This document shows positions 1-8,144 of a stretch of DNA of 64,000 bases, piece after piece. Source of the stretch: Streptococcus sp. WB01_FAA12 (GTDB taxonomy: Bacteria > Bacillota > Bacilli > Lactobacillales > Streptococcaceae); assembly GCF_012843315.1 (NCBI RefSeq), contig NZ_JABAEX010000001.1:744001-808000 (forward strand). The letters run 5' to 3'. The position numbers and the translations under genes are program-made. Below the pieces are notes generated by a model. It did no database searches and was not told where the DNA came from. It saw only the letters and a list, made by a program, of their open reading frames with translations. Each line of letters starts with the position of its first letter. Position 1 is the stretch's first letter.

Positions 1-453
1 AGAATAAAGCAGAAATCCTGCAAAGGCAAAACCAAAAATCAAATACGAATAAATCAAAAAGAAAAAGATAATATTCACTAGATGATTGGTGTAGAACAAG
101 CCATTGGTATCGCTCATTCGGATCGCCATGATCACAAAAAAGAACAGAATCATGCACCCTAATCCTAGAGACAAATAATTTGCCTTAGATTTTCCTTCTT
201 TCTTCAATAACACAAATCCGTTATAAATAAGGAAAAAACCACTTAGAAAAACTAAAAGAGGCAGCAGAAGAAAAATCCCTGCAAAGAAAACCATGTGCAC
301 TTCTTTCTGCCCAGCTTCGTAAAAAAGATTGGCAATAGACAGGTAAGAAAAGAGCAGAGACAAAAGCAAGAGAGCTGGATTCCAGAGACTGCGATTGTCC
401 CTTAAAAACGAAACGAGAAAAAGTAGGACAAAAAATCCTGTGATAAAGTACAT
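1..453 (-). CDS. Multi-pass membrane protein, 3' end outside window (possibly YdcF/DUF218-type N-terminal region)
   Basis: An open frame of 151 codons runs from an ATG at 453 to the window edge without a stop, so the gene is cut off. The start is set by a strong GGAGGAG just upstream and an extended -10 (TGG-TACAAT, minus strand, about 476-484). The visible part is almost all hydrophobic: I count about four or five membrane segments (near residues 4-14, 25-40, 55-75, 95-112 and 128-150) separated by short basic loops. No catalytic motif is visible. Streptococci have YdcF/DUF218 proteins with such a membrane N-terminus and a soluble C-terminal DUF218 domain, but that domain would lie outside the window, so the assignment is a guess. 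A terminator separates it from the upstream Rrf2 gene. Confidence 0.7.
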   Translation of the reverse strand, partial: MYFITGFFVLLFLVSFLRDNRSLWNPALLLLSLLFSYLSIANLFYEAGQKEVHMVFFAGIFLLLPLLVFLSGFFLIYNGFVLLKKEGKSKANYLSLGLGCMILFFFVIMAIRMSDTNGLFYTNHLVNIIFFFLIYSYLIFGFAFAGFLLYS

Positions 454-498
454 AGTCTCCTCCTTTGATGACTACATTGTACCATAATTGTGGCAATA

Positions 499-523
499 GA
501 AAAAGAGGAGTCTAGCCCTCTTA
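499..523 (-). terminator. Intrinsic terminator after the Rrf2 gene
   Basis: On the minus strand AAGAGG and CCTCTT pair across an 8-base loop and run into TTTTTC. The stem begins inside the stop codon of the Rrf2 gene. It ends that transcript before the promoter of the membrane-protein gene. Confidence 0.6.
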
Positions 524-958
524 TTTTACTATTCTTGCTTCTGCATCAGCCACAACCTGAGCCAGACTTGTCTGACGGAGTTGGTTTTCCATCGCTAGTT
601 GGATATCCAGCAATTTTTGATCCAAGACTTCATGAATATTTGCTCCTACTGGACAGTTAGGGTTGGGATTAGCATGGAAACTAAAGAGTTTACCAGATTT
701 TCCTAAACATTCAACAGCCTGATAAACATCAAAAAGGCTGATATCTTGGAGGTCTTTGATAATCTCGGTACCGCCCGTCCCACGCGCAACTGATATCAGC
801 TCAGCTTTTTTGAGTTGGGACAAGATTTTGCGAATAATGACTGGATTGACTCCAACACTGGCTGCGAGAAAATCACTGGTCACTTTGCTCTCTTGACTCT
901 TAATGGCAATAATGATTAACATATGAGTCGCAATCGTAAATCGGCTTGAAATTTGCAT
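521..958 (-). CDS. Rrf2-family transcriptional regulator
   Basis: 145 residues, the usual length for Rrf2 proteins. The N-terminal winged helix (about 1-65) carries the family pattern, with the recognition region LAASVGVNPVIIRKILSQL followed by a wing with RGTGGTEI. The C-terminal half has only one cysteine (in NPNCPVG), not the three-cysteine cluster that holds an Fe-S centre in IscR or NsrR, so this is more like the YwnA/CymR-like members that sense by protein or ligand contact. The start ATG at 958 has AAAGGAG upstream. It has its own promoter and terminator, so it is probably monocistronic. The target is not evident from neighbours. Confidence 0.88.
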   Translation of the reverse strand: MQISSRFTIATHMLIIIAIKSQESKVTSDFLAASVGVNPVIIRKILSQLKKAELISVARGTGGTEIIKDLQDISLFDVYQAVECLGKSGKLFSFHANPNPNCPVGANIHEVLDQKLLDIQLAMENQLRQTSLAQVVADAEARIVK

Positions 959-990
959 CTTTTTCTCCTTTCACATCCTATCTGATACTC

Positions 991-1018
991 ATTATACCCT
1001 TTTGTGTTGTAATGTCAA
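991..1018 (-). promoter_or_regulatory. Promoter of the Rrf2 gene
   Basis: Minus strand TTGACA (1018-1013), 16-base spacer, TATAAT (996-991), both consensus hexamers. The -35 overlaps the stop codon of the upstream phosphoesterase gene, so the two genes are packed tightly but read separately. Confidence 0.8.
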
Positions 1019-1857
1019 TTATTACCACCATCTAGCCATGCATTCAACTCGGCATCATGCCCCTGTTCTTGGGCAATTTCATACAGAAGTTCCTGGTTAT
1101 GAGTATGGTGAATCCCATTTACCAAACTTTCATAGTAGACCTGGAAATAGGGGAGCTTCAAATCCTTAGCCAACTGCAATTCGGCTTCTACATCATAATC
1201 CACTCGACGAAAATCAACATCAGACAAACCTGCCTCATCAAACTCTAAAATCATATATTGAGCCCGCAGGTCCTTACGCAACTGCGCATCTAAAAAGAAG
1301 GGTTGCCCAATGGATCCTGGATTGAGAATCAACTGTCCATCACTTCCGTAACGAAGCAATTGCTGGTGAATATGCCCATATACCGCGATAGAGGCATGCG
1401 GTTCCGTCACCAATCTATCAAAATCTTCTTGTTTTCCCGTATGAATCAACTCTCTACCCCAGTTTTTATCAGGGAGATGGTGAGTGATTCCTATCGTCAA
1501 ATCACCAAACTGACGATGAACTTGCATAGGTTGATTGTTGAGGTCTTCGATTTCTTCAGGGCTAATCTCTTCTAAGATATACTGGCATTGGCGTAGGAGA
1601 TAGCGATGACTCGCTTTTGTTGGATCTAGCTTGCGATGCAAACCACGCCAGAGACTATTCTCCCAATTTCCCAGCACTCTTGCAGTGATGGGCAAGCTAG
1701 CTAAGAGATCCAATATCCTTCTACGTCCTGTTCCAGGCATGAGAATATCTCCCAAAAGCCAATACTCTTCTACCTCTGCCACTCTTGCATCAGCCAGTAC
1801 GGCTTCCAGAGCTGTCATATTTCCATGTATATCTGAAAGAACTGCTATTTTAGTCAT
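1015..1857 (-). CDS. Calcineurin-like metallophosphoesterase
   Basis: 280 residues when started at the ATG at 1857, which has GAGGAGAAAGA before it. The frame is open further upstream, but the family motif LSDIHGN begins at residue 6 from this ATG, as is normal. Metal-site motifs are present in order: D-x-H in SDIHGN, GD in LLGDILMPG, a GNWE in place of GNHD/E, and GHIH in the C-terminal half followed by NPGSIGQP. This is the YfcE/MJ0936-like phosphodiesterase family, which binds two divalent metals. The exact substrate cannot be read from sequence. The gene lies between independently transcribed neighbours. Confidence 0.88.
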   Translation of the reverse strand: MTKIAVLSDIHGNMTALEAVLADARVAEVEEYWLLGDILMPGTGRRRILDLLASLPITARVLGNWENSLWRGLHRKLDPTKASHRYLLRQCQYILEEISPEEIEDLNNQPMQVHRQFGDLTIGITHHLPDKNWGRELIHTGKQEDFDRLVTEPHASIAVYGHIHQQLLRYGSDGQLILNPGSIGQPFFLDAQLRKDLRAQYMILEFDEAGLSDVDFRRVDYDVEAELQLAKDLKLPYFQVYYESLVNGIHHTHNQELLYEIAQEQGHDAELNAWLDGGNN

Positions 1858-1945
1858 TCTTTCTCCTCTTTTCCTCTTACTTCTTCTGTTAGTATTATAG
1901 CAGAAAACACTGCAAAAAATCACTATCACTACTTACCTGATCAAC

Positions 1946-1974
1946 TTGTAAGAGCTTCCAAATCGTGCTATAAT
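1946..1974 (+). promoter_or_regulatory. Promoter of the 124-residue membrane protein gene
   Basis: TTGTAA (1946-1951), 17-base spacer and TATAAT (1969-1974) with an extended TGC element. The -10 region closely resembles the one before the T-box at 2448. The leader from about 1981 to 2054 has GAGAG/CTCTC segments that could pair, but no known riboswitch was recognised. Confidence 0.7.
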
Positions 1975-2054
1975 ATAGGTAGAGAGCTCCCCTTCATTTA
2001 GGATTATGTGGTATTCAACCTCTCTCAATTTTTGCAGATTGGAGGACTATTGCC

Positions 2055-2429
2055 ATGCGGAACTACCTTAAGTATATCCCATACTACCTTGTCATATTCT
2101 TCTTTTACTGGCCTCTCTATGAGTTGCTGTTACTGCTGATTTCTGACCCTTATACGCTGAAAGGACTTTACATTTATAACATCATCCTCTTTTCACCTTT
2201 GGCAACCTTCATCGTGTCCCTTCTTTATAGCTACCGTTTCCAATTTTCACTGTGGTGGCTACTCGGTATTGCTCTTCTCTATTGCTTTACCATCATCACT
2301 TTCAATGAATTCATTCTCGTTTATTTCCTAGCTTATGAACTCTTTGCCCTACTTGGTATGGCTTCAGGTTCAGGTATTAAATATATGCTCCAGCAAGGAA
2401 AAAATAAAAAACTTTCACAAAATCCTTGA
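2055..2429 (+). CDS. Small membrane protein of unknown function
   Basis: 124 residues starting at the ATG at 2055, with GGAGG 9 bases upstream. It is very hydrophobic: membrane segments are visible near residues 8-30, 38-60, 66-86 and 88-105, followed by a short lysine-rich tail (KNKKLSQNP) that should face the cytoplasm. I recognise no family and no catalytic motif. It stops immediately before the promoter of the T-box leader; TTGAAA of that promoter overlaps its last codons. It has a promoter of its own. Function unknown. Confidence 0.72.
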   Translation: MRNYLKYIPYYLVIFFFYWPLYELLLLLISDPYTLKGLYIYNIILFSPLATFIVSLLYSYRFQFSLWWLLGIALLYCFTIITFNEFILVYFLAYELFALLGMASGSGIKYMLQQGKNKKLSQNP

Positions 2430-2453
2430 AAATTCTCGCAATCATGCTATAAT
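2426..2453 (+). promoter_or_regulatory. Promoter of the T-box/kinase/thrS transcript
   Basis: TTGAAA (2426-2431), 16-base spacer, TATAAT (2448-2453) with the extended TGC element at 2445-2447. Transcription would begin near 2460, just before the conserved T-box stem I. Confidence 0.8.
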
Positions 2454-2458
2454 AATGC

Positions 2459-2667
2459 ATAGAGACAAGTCACTTAGTCCCTTTCTACTAGAGAGTGCGT
2501 GGTTGCTGGAAACGCATAGAGAGCCTAAATTGATACTACTCTACTGACTTTTATGAAAACATAAAACGGTGGCCACGTTAAAGCCAATCAGAGGTGTCCC
2601 TCTTTTTTGAGGAACATAAATGAAGGTGGAACCACGTTGCGACGTCCTTTCGAGGATGTCGCTTTTT
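2459..2667 (+). ncRNA. T-box leader, threonine type
   Basis: The leader carries the T-box landmarks in order. These are an AGAGAGT-like segment and GGTTGCTG loop in stem I (2490-2510), a probable specifier ACT followed by A at 2535-2538, the T-box core AAGGTGGAACCACG at 2623-2636, and a terminator hairpin (GCGACGTCCT/AGGATGTCGC, 2639-2662) with a T-run. Uncharged tRNA pairing with the specifier and the UGGA bulge would favour the antiterminator. ACT is a threonine codon, matching thrS downstream. An unrelated kinase gene lies between leader and thrS, so both are probably controlled by threonyl-tRNA charging. The specifier was assigned by eye, without folding. Confidence 0.88.
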
Positions 2668-2691
2668 GTTTTGTCAGAAGGAGGAAGAACG

Positions 2692-3273
2692 ATGCTTTAT
2701 ATGATTGGCGGATCGCCTTGTAGTGGAAAGTCAACAATTGCCTCACTTCTTGCTAGACAGTATCAACTACTTCATATCAAACTGGATGATTTGGTAGAAG
2801 AGATGATGAGTCAAGCAAGTGCAGACTCACAGCCGATTTGCCTTCTGAGACAGGACAGAAGTCCAGAACAAATCTGGATGAGAAATCCAGAAGAGATGGC
2901 AGACGAAGAATGGCGCTTTTATCAAGATAGACCTCTCTTGGTGGAGGGGGCAGGACTTTTGCCTCACTTGGTAAAGGAGCTTGAATGCCCAGCATCTTCC
3001 TATCTATGCTTGACTCCAACAGCTGATTTTCAGAAAAAGCATTATAGACAGAGAGAATGGGTTCCTTATGTTTTAGAAGGAACAACCAATCCTGAGAAAG
3101 CTTTTGAAAACTGGATGCAACGAGACATTCTTTTTGCTCAAATGGTGCGTAAGGAAGCGGTGAGATTAGGCTATCCTAGTCTCGTAACAGATGGTAGTCA
3201 ATCAGAGAATCAGAACGCGGAAGAAGTTGCTCGGCTCTTAAAATTGTCCAACAAAAATAGAATAAATATTTAA
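2692..3273 (+). CDS. P-loop kinase-like protein of unknown substrate
   Basis: 193 residues. The start chosen is the ATG at 2692, with GAAGGAGG before it; the longer frame from 2620 would begin inside the T-box core and is not credible. Walker A is [10 protein letters not shown] at residues 6-15, followed by a KLDD pair near residue 31, as in small-molecule kinases of the shikimate/gluconate/zeta-toxin type where an Asp contacts substrate. A second hydrophobic strand ([11 protein letters not shown]) and REW/QRD arginines follow. The substrate cannot be told. The gene is 10 bases ahead of thrS and behind a threonine T-box, so it is presumably co-transcribed with thrS and induced when tRNA-Thr is uncharged. 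Confidence 0.75.
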   Translation: MLYMIGGSPCSGKSTIASLLARQYQLLHIKLDDLVEEMMSQASADSQPICLLRQDRSPEQIWMRNPEEMADEEWRFYQDRPLLVEGAGLLPHLVKELECPASSYLCLTPTADFQKKHYRQREWVPYVLEGTTNPEKAFENWMQRDILFAQMVRKEAVRLGYPSLVTDGSQSENQNAEEVARLLKLSNKNRINI

Positions 3274-3283
3274 GGAGAAAACT

Positions 3284-5227
3284 ATGGTTAAGATTACTTT
3301 CCCAGATGGCGCTGTTCGTGAATTCGAATCTGGCGTTACAACTTTTGAAATTGCCCAATCCATCAGCAATTCCCTAGCTAAAAAAGCTCTTGCTGGTAAA
3401 TTCAACGGCAAACTCATCGACACGACTCGTTCTATCACTGAAGATGGTAGCCTTGAAATCGTGACACCTGATCACGAAGATGCTCTTCCAATCTTGCGTC
3501 ACTCAGCTGCTCACTTGTTTGCCCAAGCAGCTCGTCGTCTCTTCCCAGACATTCACTTGGGTGTCGGTCCAGCTATCGAAGATGGTTTCTACTACGATAC
3601 GGACAATCAAGCTGGCCAAATCTCCAACGAAGACCTTCCTCGTATCGAAGAAGAAATGAAGAAGATCGTCAAAGAAAACTTCCCATCCATCCGTGAGGAA
3701 GTGACCAAGGATGAGGCACGTGAAATTTTCAAAAATGACCCTTACAAGTTGGAATTGATTGAAGAGCACTCAGAAGATGAGGGTGGTTTGACCATCTACC
3801 GTCAAGGCGAATATGTAGACCTCTGCCGTGGACCTCACGTGCCTTCAACAGGTCGCATCCAAATCTTCCACCTTCTCCATGTAGCAGGTGCCTACTGGCG
3901 TGGAAATAGCGACAACACGATGATGCAACGAATCTACGGTACAGCTTGGTTTGACAAGAAAGACTTGAAGAACTACCTTCAAATGCGTGAAGAAGCCAAG
4001 GAACGTGACCACCGTAAACTCGGTAAAGAGCTTGACCTCTTTATGATTTCACAAGAAGTCGGACAAGGTTTACCATTCTGGTTACCAAATGGTGCCACTA
4101 TCCGTCGTGAATTGGAACGCTACATTGTTGACAAGGAAATCGCTGCAGGCTACCAACATGTTTACACTCCACCAATTGCCTCAGTGGAACTCTATAAAAC
4201 TTCTGGTCACTGGGATCACTACCGTGAAGATATGTTCCCAACTATGGACATGGGGGATGGTGAAGAGTTTGTCCTCCGCCCAATGAACTGTCCTCACCAT
4301 ATCGAAGTTTATAAACATCATGTACACTCATACCGTGAATTACCAATCCGTATCGCTGAGATTGGCATGATGCACCGATATGAAAAATCTGGCGCCCTTA
4401 CAGGCCTTCAACGTGTACGCGAAATGTCCCTAAATGATGGTCATACTTTTGTAGCTCCAGAACAAATTGAGGAAGAATTCAAGAAAATTCTTCAATTGAT
4501 TATCGACGTGTATGAAGACTTTAATTTGACAGATTACCGTTTCCGCTTGTCTTATCGTGACCCAGAAGATAAACACAAATACTTTGACAACGATGAGATG
4601 TGGGAAAATGCACAACGCATGTTGAAAGCAGCTATGGATGATATGGAACTAGACTACTTTGAAGCTGAAGGTGAAGCTGCCTTCTATGGTCCGAAACTCG
4701 ATATCCAAGTGAAGACCGCCCTAGGAAAAGAAGAAACTCTTTCTACGATCCAGCTTGACTTCTTGCTTCCAGAACGTTTCGACCTCAAATACATCGGAGC
4801 TGATGGTGAAGAGCACCGTCCAGTTATGATCCACCGTGGGGTTATCTCAACCATGGAACGCTTTACAGCTATCTTGATTGAGAACTACAAGGGTGCCTTC
4901 CCAACATGGCTTGCACCACATCAAGTAACCCTCATCCCCGTTTCTAACGAAAAACACGTGGACTACGCATGGGAAGTGGCTAAGAAACTTCGTGACCGCG
5001 GTGTTCGTGCTGATGTGGACGAACGCAATGAAAAAATGCAGTTCAAGATTCGTGCTTCTCAAACCAGCAAGATTCCTTACCAATTGATCGTTGGAGACAA
5101 GGAAATGGAGGACGGAACCGTCAATGTTCGTCGCTACGGCCAAAAAGAAACACAAACTGTCTCAGTTGATGACTTTGTTCAAGCTATCCTAGCTGATATC
5201 GCCAACAAATCACGCGTTGAGAAATAA
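3284..5227 (+). CDS. thrS: Threonyl-tRNA synthetase
   Basis: 647 residues, full length. It joins threonine to tRNA-Thr in the cytoplasm. Domains in order: TGS (about 1-62), the tRNA-SAD editing domain (about 170-220, with the HxxxH-like HSAAH near residue 73 in the N2 region and the cysteine/histidine segment [10 protein letters not shown]), the class II catalytic core (about 270-540) with RPMNCPHH supplying the zinc ligand Cys, and the anticodon-binding domain (about 545-640). The ATG at 3284 follows AAGGAGAAAACT. It is the last gene of the T-box-controlled transcript and is followed by a terminator. Confidence 0.98.
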   Translation: MVKITFPDGAVREFESGVTTFEIAQSISNSLAKKALAGKFNGKLIDTTRSITEDGSLEIVTPDHEDALPILRHSAAHLFAQAARRLFPDIHLGVGPAIEDGFYYDTDNQAGQISNEDLPRIEEEMKKIVKENFPSIREEVTKDEAREIFKNDPYKLELIEEHSEDEGGLTIYRQGEYVDLCRGPHVPSTGRIQIFHLLHVAGAYWRGNSDNTMMQRIYGTAWFDKKDLKNYLQMREEAKERDHRKLGKELDLFMISQEVGQGLPFWLPNGATIRRELERYIVDKEIAAGYQHVYTPPIASVELYKTSGHWDHYREDMFPTMDMGDGEEFVLRPMNCPHHIEVYKHHVHSYRELPIRIAEIGMMHRYEKSGALTGLQRVREMSLNDGHTFVAPEQIEEEFKKILQLIIDVYEDFNLTDYRFRLSYRDPEDKHKYFDNDEMWENAQRMLKAAMDDMELDYFEAEGEAAFYGPKLDIQVKTALGKEETLSTIQLDFLLPERFDLKYIGADGEEHRPVMIHRGVISTMERFTAILIENYKGAFPTWLAPHQVTLIPVSNEKHVDYAWEVAKKLRDRGVRADVDERNEKMQFKIRASQTSKIPYQLIVGDKEMEDGTVNVRRYGQKETQTVSVDDFVQAILADIANKSRVEK

Positions 5228-5261
5228 AACGATCACAGTCTGAGAAACATTTTTCAGTAAG

Positions 5262-5297
5262 AAAAAGCAACAATTGAAATAGTTGTTGCTTTTTTAT
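5262..5297 (+). terminator. Intrinsic terminator after thrS
   Basis: AAAAGCAACAA pairs with TTGTTGCTTTT across a 9-base loop and is followed by a T-run. It lies between the convergent thrS and DUF389 genes. Confidence 0.85.
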
Positions 5298-5379
5298 ATT
5301 TTATTTAACCTGAGCTAGTAGTGATTGGTTAAACCACCACACAAGATTTGCTTTCATGAGTTAGATAAGTTGACTATCC

Positions 5380-6429
5380 TCAATCCTTGTCTGCTTCATT
5401 TTCTTTTACGATATCTTTTTGTGAATCCTTTTCAGAGAGTTTTTGATCGATATACTTGTCAATGGTTTCATAAAATTCCTTGGTCGTATCACTGTCTAAT
5501 TTTGTCGAATTATGAACTTGATTGACTTTTAATTGAACAGATTGAATACCGTAAGAGGCTTGTTTTTGATGGAGCGTTTCTAATTCTTCGTCTGAAATCG
5601 GATCTCCAACAACCGTCAAGACCAATTCATTGTTTCTTGACTTGTAGACTTGGTTAATAACCGTATGATTGGCGAACTCTTTTGCTACAAACTGTTTGAT
5701 CCCTTCTTTTCGCGCTTGATCTATCGTCAGAGTCACTGCTGAATAACTGGCTGGAAGAACCAATAATACAATCAAGGATATCAAGCCAATTTTCATTTTA
5801 ATGTTTAGCTCTTTAAATGAACTTAAGGGAGATTTTCTCATCAAAATTCTTGTTCCAACAATGTTGGCTAGCATGATAAAGATACAGTTGATCAAGAAAA
5901 GATAGAGAGCCCCAAATAAAAATCGTACATTTCCGTTAGCTAAACCATATCCTGCAGTACAGATAGGTGGCATCAGAGCTGTTGCAATGGCTACTCCTGG
6001 CACGATATTGTTTGCTTCTTTTTTCCTTGAACCAATTACGCCTGCTATCCCACCAGCAATAGCAATGAGAACATCCCAAATGGTTGGAGAGGTTCGTGCA
6101 ATCAATTCGCTACTTGCATAAGATAAGGGAGAAATCCAGAAATACAGAGCCGAAACAAGCAAGCTAACCAATACTTGAGTAAATAAAACCTCTAGAGATT
6201 GCTTGATTAAACGCGTATCAAAAATAGCTAAACCAAATCCGAGTCCAACAATCGATGTCATAAGAGGGGAAATTAGCATGGCTCCAATAATGACAGCTGT
6301 TGAATTCATATTTAAACCTATAGAGGCAATAAAAATCGCACACATCAAAATCACTGTATCTCTTAATCGAACATGAAGATCATCATATAATTTCTCACGG
6401 TATTCACGTGTTGAATAGTTTCCGGTCAT
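5380..6429 (-). CDS. DUF389 (TIGR00341-type) membrane protein
   Basis: 349 residues. The N-terminal two thirds are membrane segments with the glycine- and proline-rich motifs of DUF389 proteins: AVIIGAMLISPLMTSIVGLG near residues 46-65 and GVAIATALMPPICTAGYGLA near residues 145-165. The last third (about 235-349) is soluble, starts after a predicted final helix, and ends in an acidic-basic tail. The family's function is unknown; it is usually annotated as a conserved integral membrane protein. It is a single gene with an extended -10 promoter (TGA-TATAAT, minus strand, -10 at 6577-6572) and a leader of about 135 bases in which I recognise no riboswitch. Confidence 0.88.
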   Translation of the reverse strand: MTGNYSTREYREKLYDDLHVRLRDTVILMCAIFIASIGLNMNSTAVIIGAMLISPLMTSIVGLGFGLAIFDTRLIKQSLEVLFTQVLVSLLVSALYFWISPLSYASSELIARTSPTIWDVLIAIAGGIAGVIGSRKKEANNIVPGVAIATALMPPICTAGYGLANGNVRFLFGALYLFLINCIFIMLANIVGTRILMRKSPLSSFKELNIKMKIGLISLIVLLVLPASYSAVTLTIDQARKEGIKQFVAKEFANHTVINQVYKSRNNELVLTVVGDPISDEELETLHQKQASYGIQSVQLKVNQVHNSTKLDSDTTKEFYETIDKYIDQKLSEKDSQKDIVKENEADKD

Positions 6430-6660
6430 TGGTTACTCCTTTTATTTCATATAATCTTGTTTCTGCTTGGATGACGGCAGAGAGACTTCTGTTCAATCTT
6501 ACATATTTTTAATTCTCACCTGTTATTTTTTTGAAAATTATCCTTTAAGCATCCGTCAGTCTATCCTTAACATTATATCAAAAATTTTACAGTCTTTCTC
6601 TGGAAAAATATATCAATTTAAAAGATAGAGAAAGGAAGAAATTTTTGTTTCCTTATCCGA

Positions 6661-6702
6661 AAAAGAAAAAACGGTATCTCCTCTGAAAGAAGGTGCCGTT
6701 TT
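6661..6702 (-). terminator. Terminator after the DUF898 pseudogene
   Basis: On the minus strand AAAACGG pairs with CCGTTTT, with further partial pairing inside, and TTTCTTTTT follows. It lies directly after the pseudogene stop and is still intact. Confidence 0.7.
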
Positions 6703-6707
6703 AATGT

Positions 6708-7009
6708 TTAAACATGATGAGTGTGTTTGACAATCCATTGCTCCATTTTTATTTTCAACCAGAAGCCATAGATCCCAAATGTGATGATAGTTAGAAGAAA
6801 CCACTTGATCCAGTTACCGAACAGTTGTGCTCCAGTCCCGTCAAAGTATAGACGTTGACCATCCACTACCGTATGTTTGGTTTTCAATTTTGCATCATGC
6901 AAACCGCCCAAGGTGTTGCGATCCCCAAGGTAAGCCCAAAAATTATGGCTACTAAGATAGAGTATCCAATCTAATCTAGGATTCCTCCGTCAAAATAACT
7001 TTCTTTCAT
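6708..7009 (-). pseudogene. Decayed DUF898-family membrane protein gene
   Basis: The reading starts at an ATG at 7009 (MKESYFDGGILD) and hits TAG at 6973-6971 where a tryptophan codon TGG would continue the protein (next residues IGYSILVAII). It stays in that frame to about 6893 (PWAVCMM), then meets TGA. The remainder (KHTVVDGQRLYFDGTGAQLF and an aromatic helix, stop at 6708) lies in another frame. A single base lost in the A-run near 6890 would join the two. The joined product would be about 100 residues with two or three membrane segments, typical of DUF898. The open 67-codon frame from 6911 is only the 3' remnant. The calls of one substitution and one deletion are inferred from the reading frames. 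Confidence 0.8.
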
Positions 7010-7064
7010 TTTTGCCTCTTTTATTTTTTGACTATATTCTAGTCGTTTCCTAGTGTAATTTTTT

Positions 7065-7160
7065 TTACATCTGGACAATCTTATGGTAACTTCTAGACGT
7101 TATCATGAAAATAGAGATATAGACTAGAACAAAAATTCCACAGATGAATAAGGTTATCAT
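7065..7160 (-). CDS. Possible 31-residue membrane ORF after the histidine kinase
   Basis: An ATG at 7160, nine bases after the kinase stop, opens a 31-codon frame ending with TAA at 7065. The product (MITLFICGIFVLVYISIFMI, then SRSYHKIVQM) is one hydrophobic helix with a short basic tail, a credible single-pass membrane peptide. No strong ribosome-binding site is visible (only GAGTGAG overlapping the kinase stop), so it would depend on translational coupling. It is too short for statistics and may be chance. Confidence 0.3.
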   Translation of the reverse strand: MITLFICGIFVLVYISIFMITSRSYHKIVQM

Positions 7161-7169
7161 CAACTATGC

Positions 7170-8144
7170 TCACTCAATCATCAGATTCATATTGGAAAAC
7201 TTGATGCGTACTGTTGTTCCTGCCCCAACCTCAGACTCGATGCGAATCTGGTGACCCAGTTCTTCAGAAATTTTCTTGGATAGGTAGAGGCCAAGTCCAG
7301 ATGATTGCTGGGTCAAACGCCCATTGTAGCCTGAAAAGCCACGTTCAAAGACTCGGAGGACATCACTATTTTTTATCCCGATTCCCGTATCCTTGATACA
7401 AAGATCCTGATCCTCCATATAGATTTCCAAACCACCTTCCTTGGTGTATTTGAGGCTGTTTGAAAGGATTTGTTCAATGACGACTAACAACCATTTCTTA
7501 TCGGTCACGATAGTTTTGTCAAGGTCATGGAGATTGACTGTTAGTCCCTTCTGGATAAAGAAAAGTGCGTACTTACGAACCATCTCCTTAACCAAGTCCT
7601 CCACTTGGACCTGTTCAAATACCAAGTCATCATGAAAACTCTCTAAACGTAAGTACTGCAACACCAGATTGGTATAGGAGTCAATCTTAAAGATTTCCTG
7701 TTCCAGTTGCTGCTTGACCTCACGATCAGAGACTTCTGCTACTAAAAGGCGACTAGCTGCAATAGGCGTCTTAATCTGATGGACCCACAAGGTATAGTAA
7801 TCAAGCAAATCCGTCAGTTTACTTTGGGCTTCCGACTTCTTTTGATACAATTCAGACTCTCGCTCTTCAAGTTTTTCTGCTAGCGCACATTCCAGAGGAG
7901 ACTTGGGGTCTCGCTCAGCATAGAGTGCTTCCTGCCGGTAAACCTGAGCTTCTGCAAATATATCCCAAGCCAAAAATAAGAAGGTCAAAAAGCCACTGAG
8001 CAGAAAGAAATAAAGAAAATAAGTTCCTAGACTAGCAAATAAAAACTGAAAGAGAAGGACGAGAAAGCCTAATGAAAAAATATAGGCAAAAACGCGACTG
8101 CGAGAACGCAGATAGGCTAGAAAAAATGATTTCCAATCAAGCAT
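7170..8144 (-). CDS. BceS-type (intramembrane-sensing) histidine kinase, TCS01-like
   Basis: 324 residues. Two closely spaced membrane helices at about 14-37 and 40-60 with almost no extracellular loop are the mark of intramembrane-sensing BceS-type kinases. A coiled region follows, then the phospho-acceptor His122 in VHQIKTPIAASRL, the N-box (EQILSNSLKYT), and the G boxes DTGIGI and GLGLYL. It overlaps the response regulator gene by 8 bases and is co-translated with it. In S. pneumoniae the equivalent pair next to thrS is TCS01; such pairs usually respond to cell-wall-active peptides through a BceAB transporter, but no transporter gene is present in this window. Confidence 0.92.
   Translation of the reverse strand: MLDWKSFFLAYLRSRSRVFAYIFSLGFLVLLFQFLFASLGTYFLYFFLLSGFLTFLFLAWDIFAEAQVYRQEALYAERDPKSPLECALAEKLEERESELYQKKSEAQSKLTDLLDYYTLWVHQIKTPIAASRLLVAEVSDREVKQQLEQEIFKIDSYTNLVLQYLRLESFHDDLVFEQVQVEDLVKEMVRKYALFFIQKGLTVNLHDLDKTIVTDKKWLLVVIEQILSNSLKYTKEGGLEIYMEDQDLCIKDTGIGIKNSDVLRVFERGFSGYNGRLTQQSSGLGLYLSKKISEELGHQIRIESEVGAGTTVRIKFSNMNLMIE

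Noticed and set aside
221-496. Open frame of 91 codons on the minus strand
   Set aside because: It lies in another frame over the membrane-protein gene at 1-453, has no ribosome-binding site, and its product is not protein-like.
2620-2691. Upstream start for the kinase gene
   Set aside because: The ATG at 2620 falls in the T-box core, and the extra residues translate the terminator hairpin; the ATG at 2692 has a strong ribosome-binding site.
6430-6577. Riboswitch in the leader of the DUF389 gene
   Set aside because: The leader is about 135 bases with scattered complementary segments, but no known riboswitch core was recognised.
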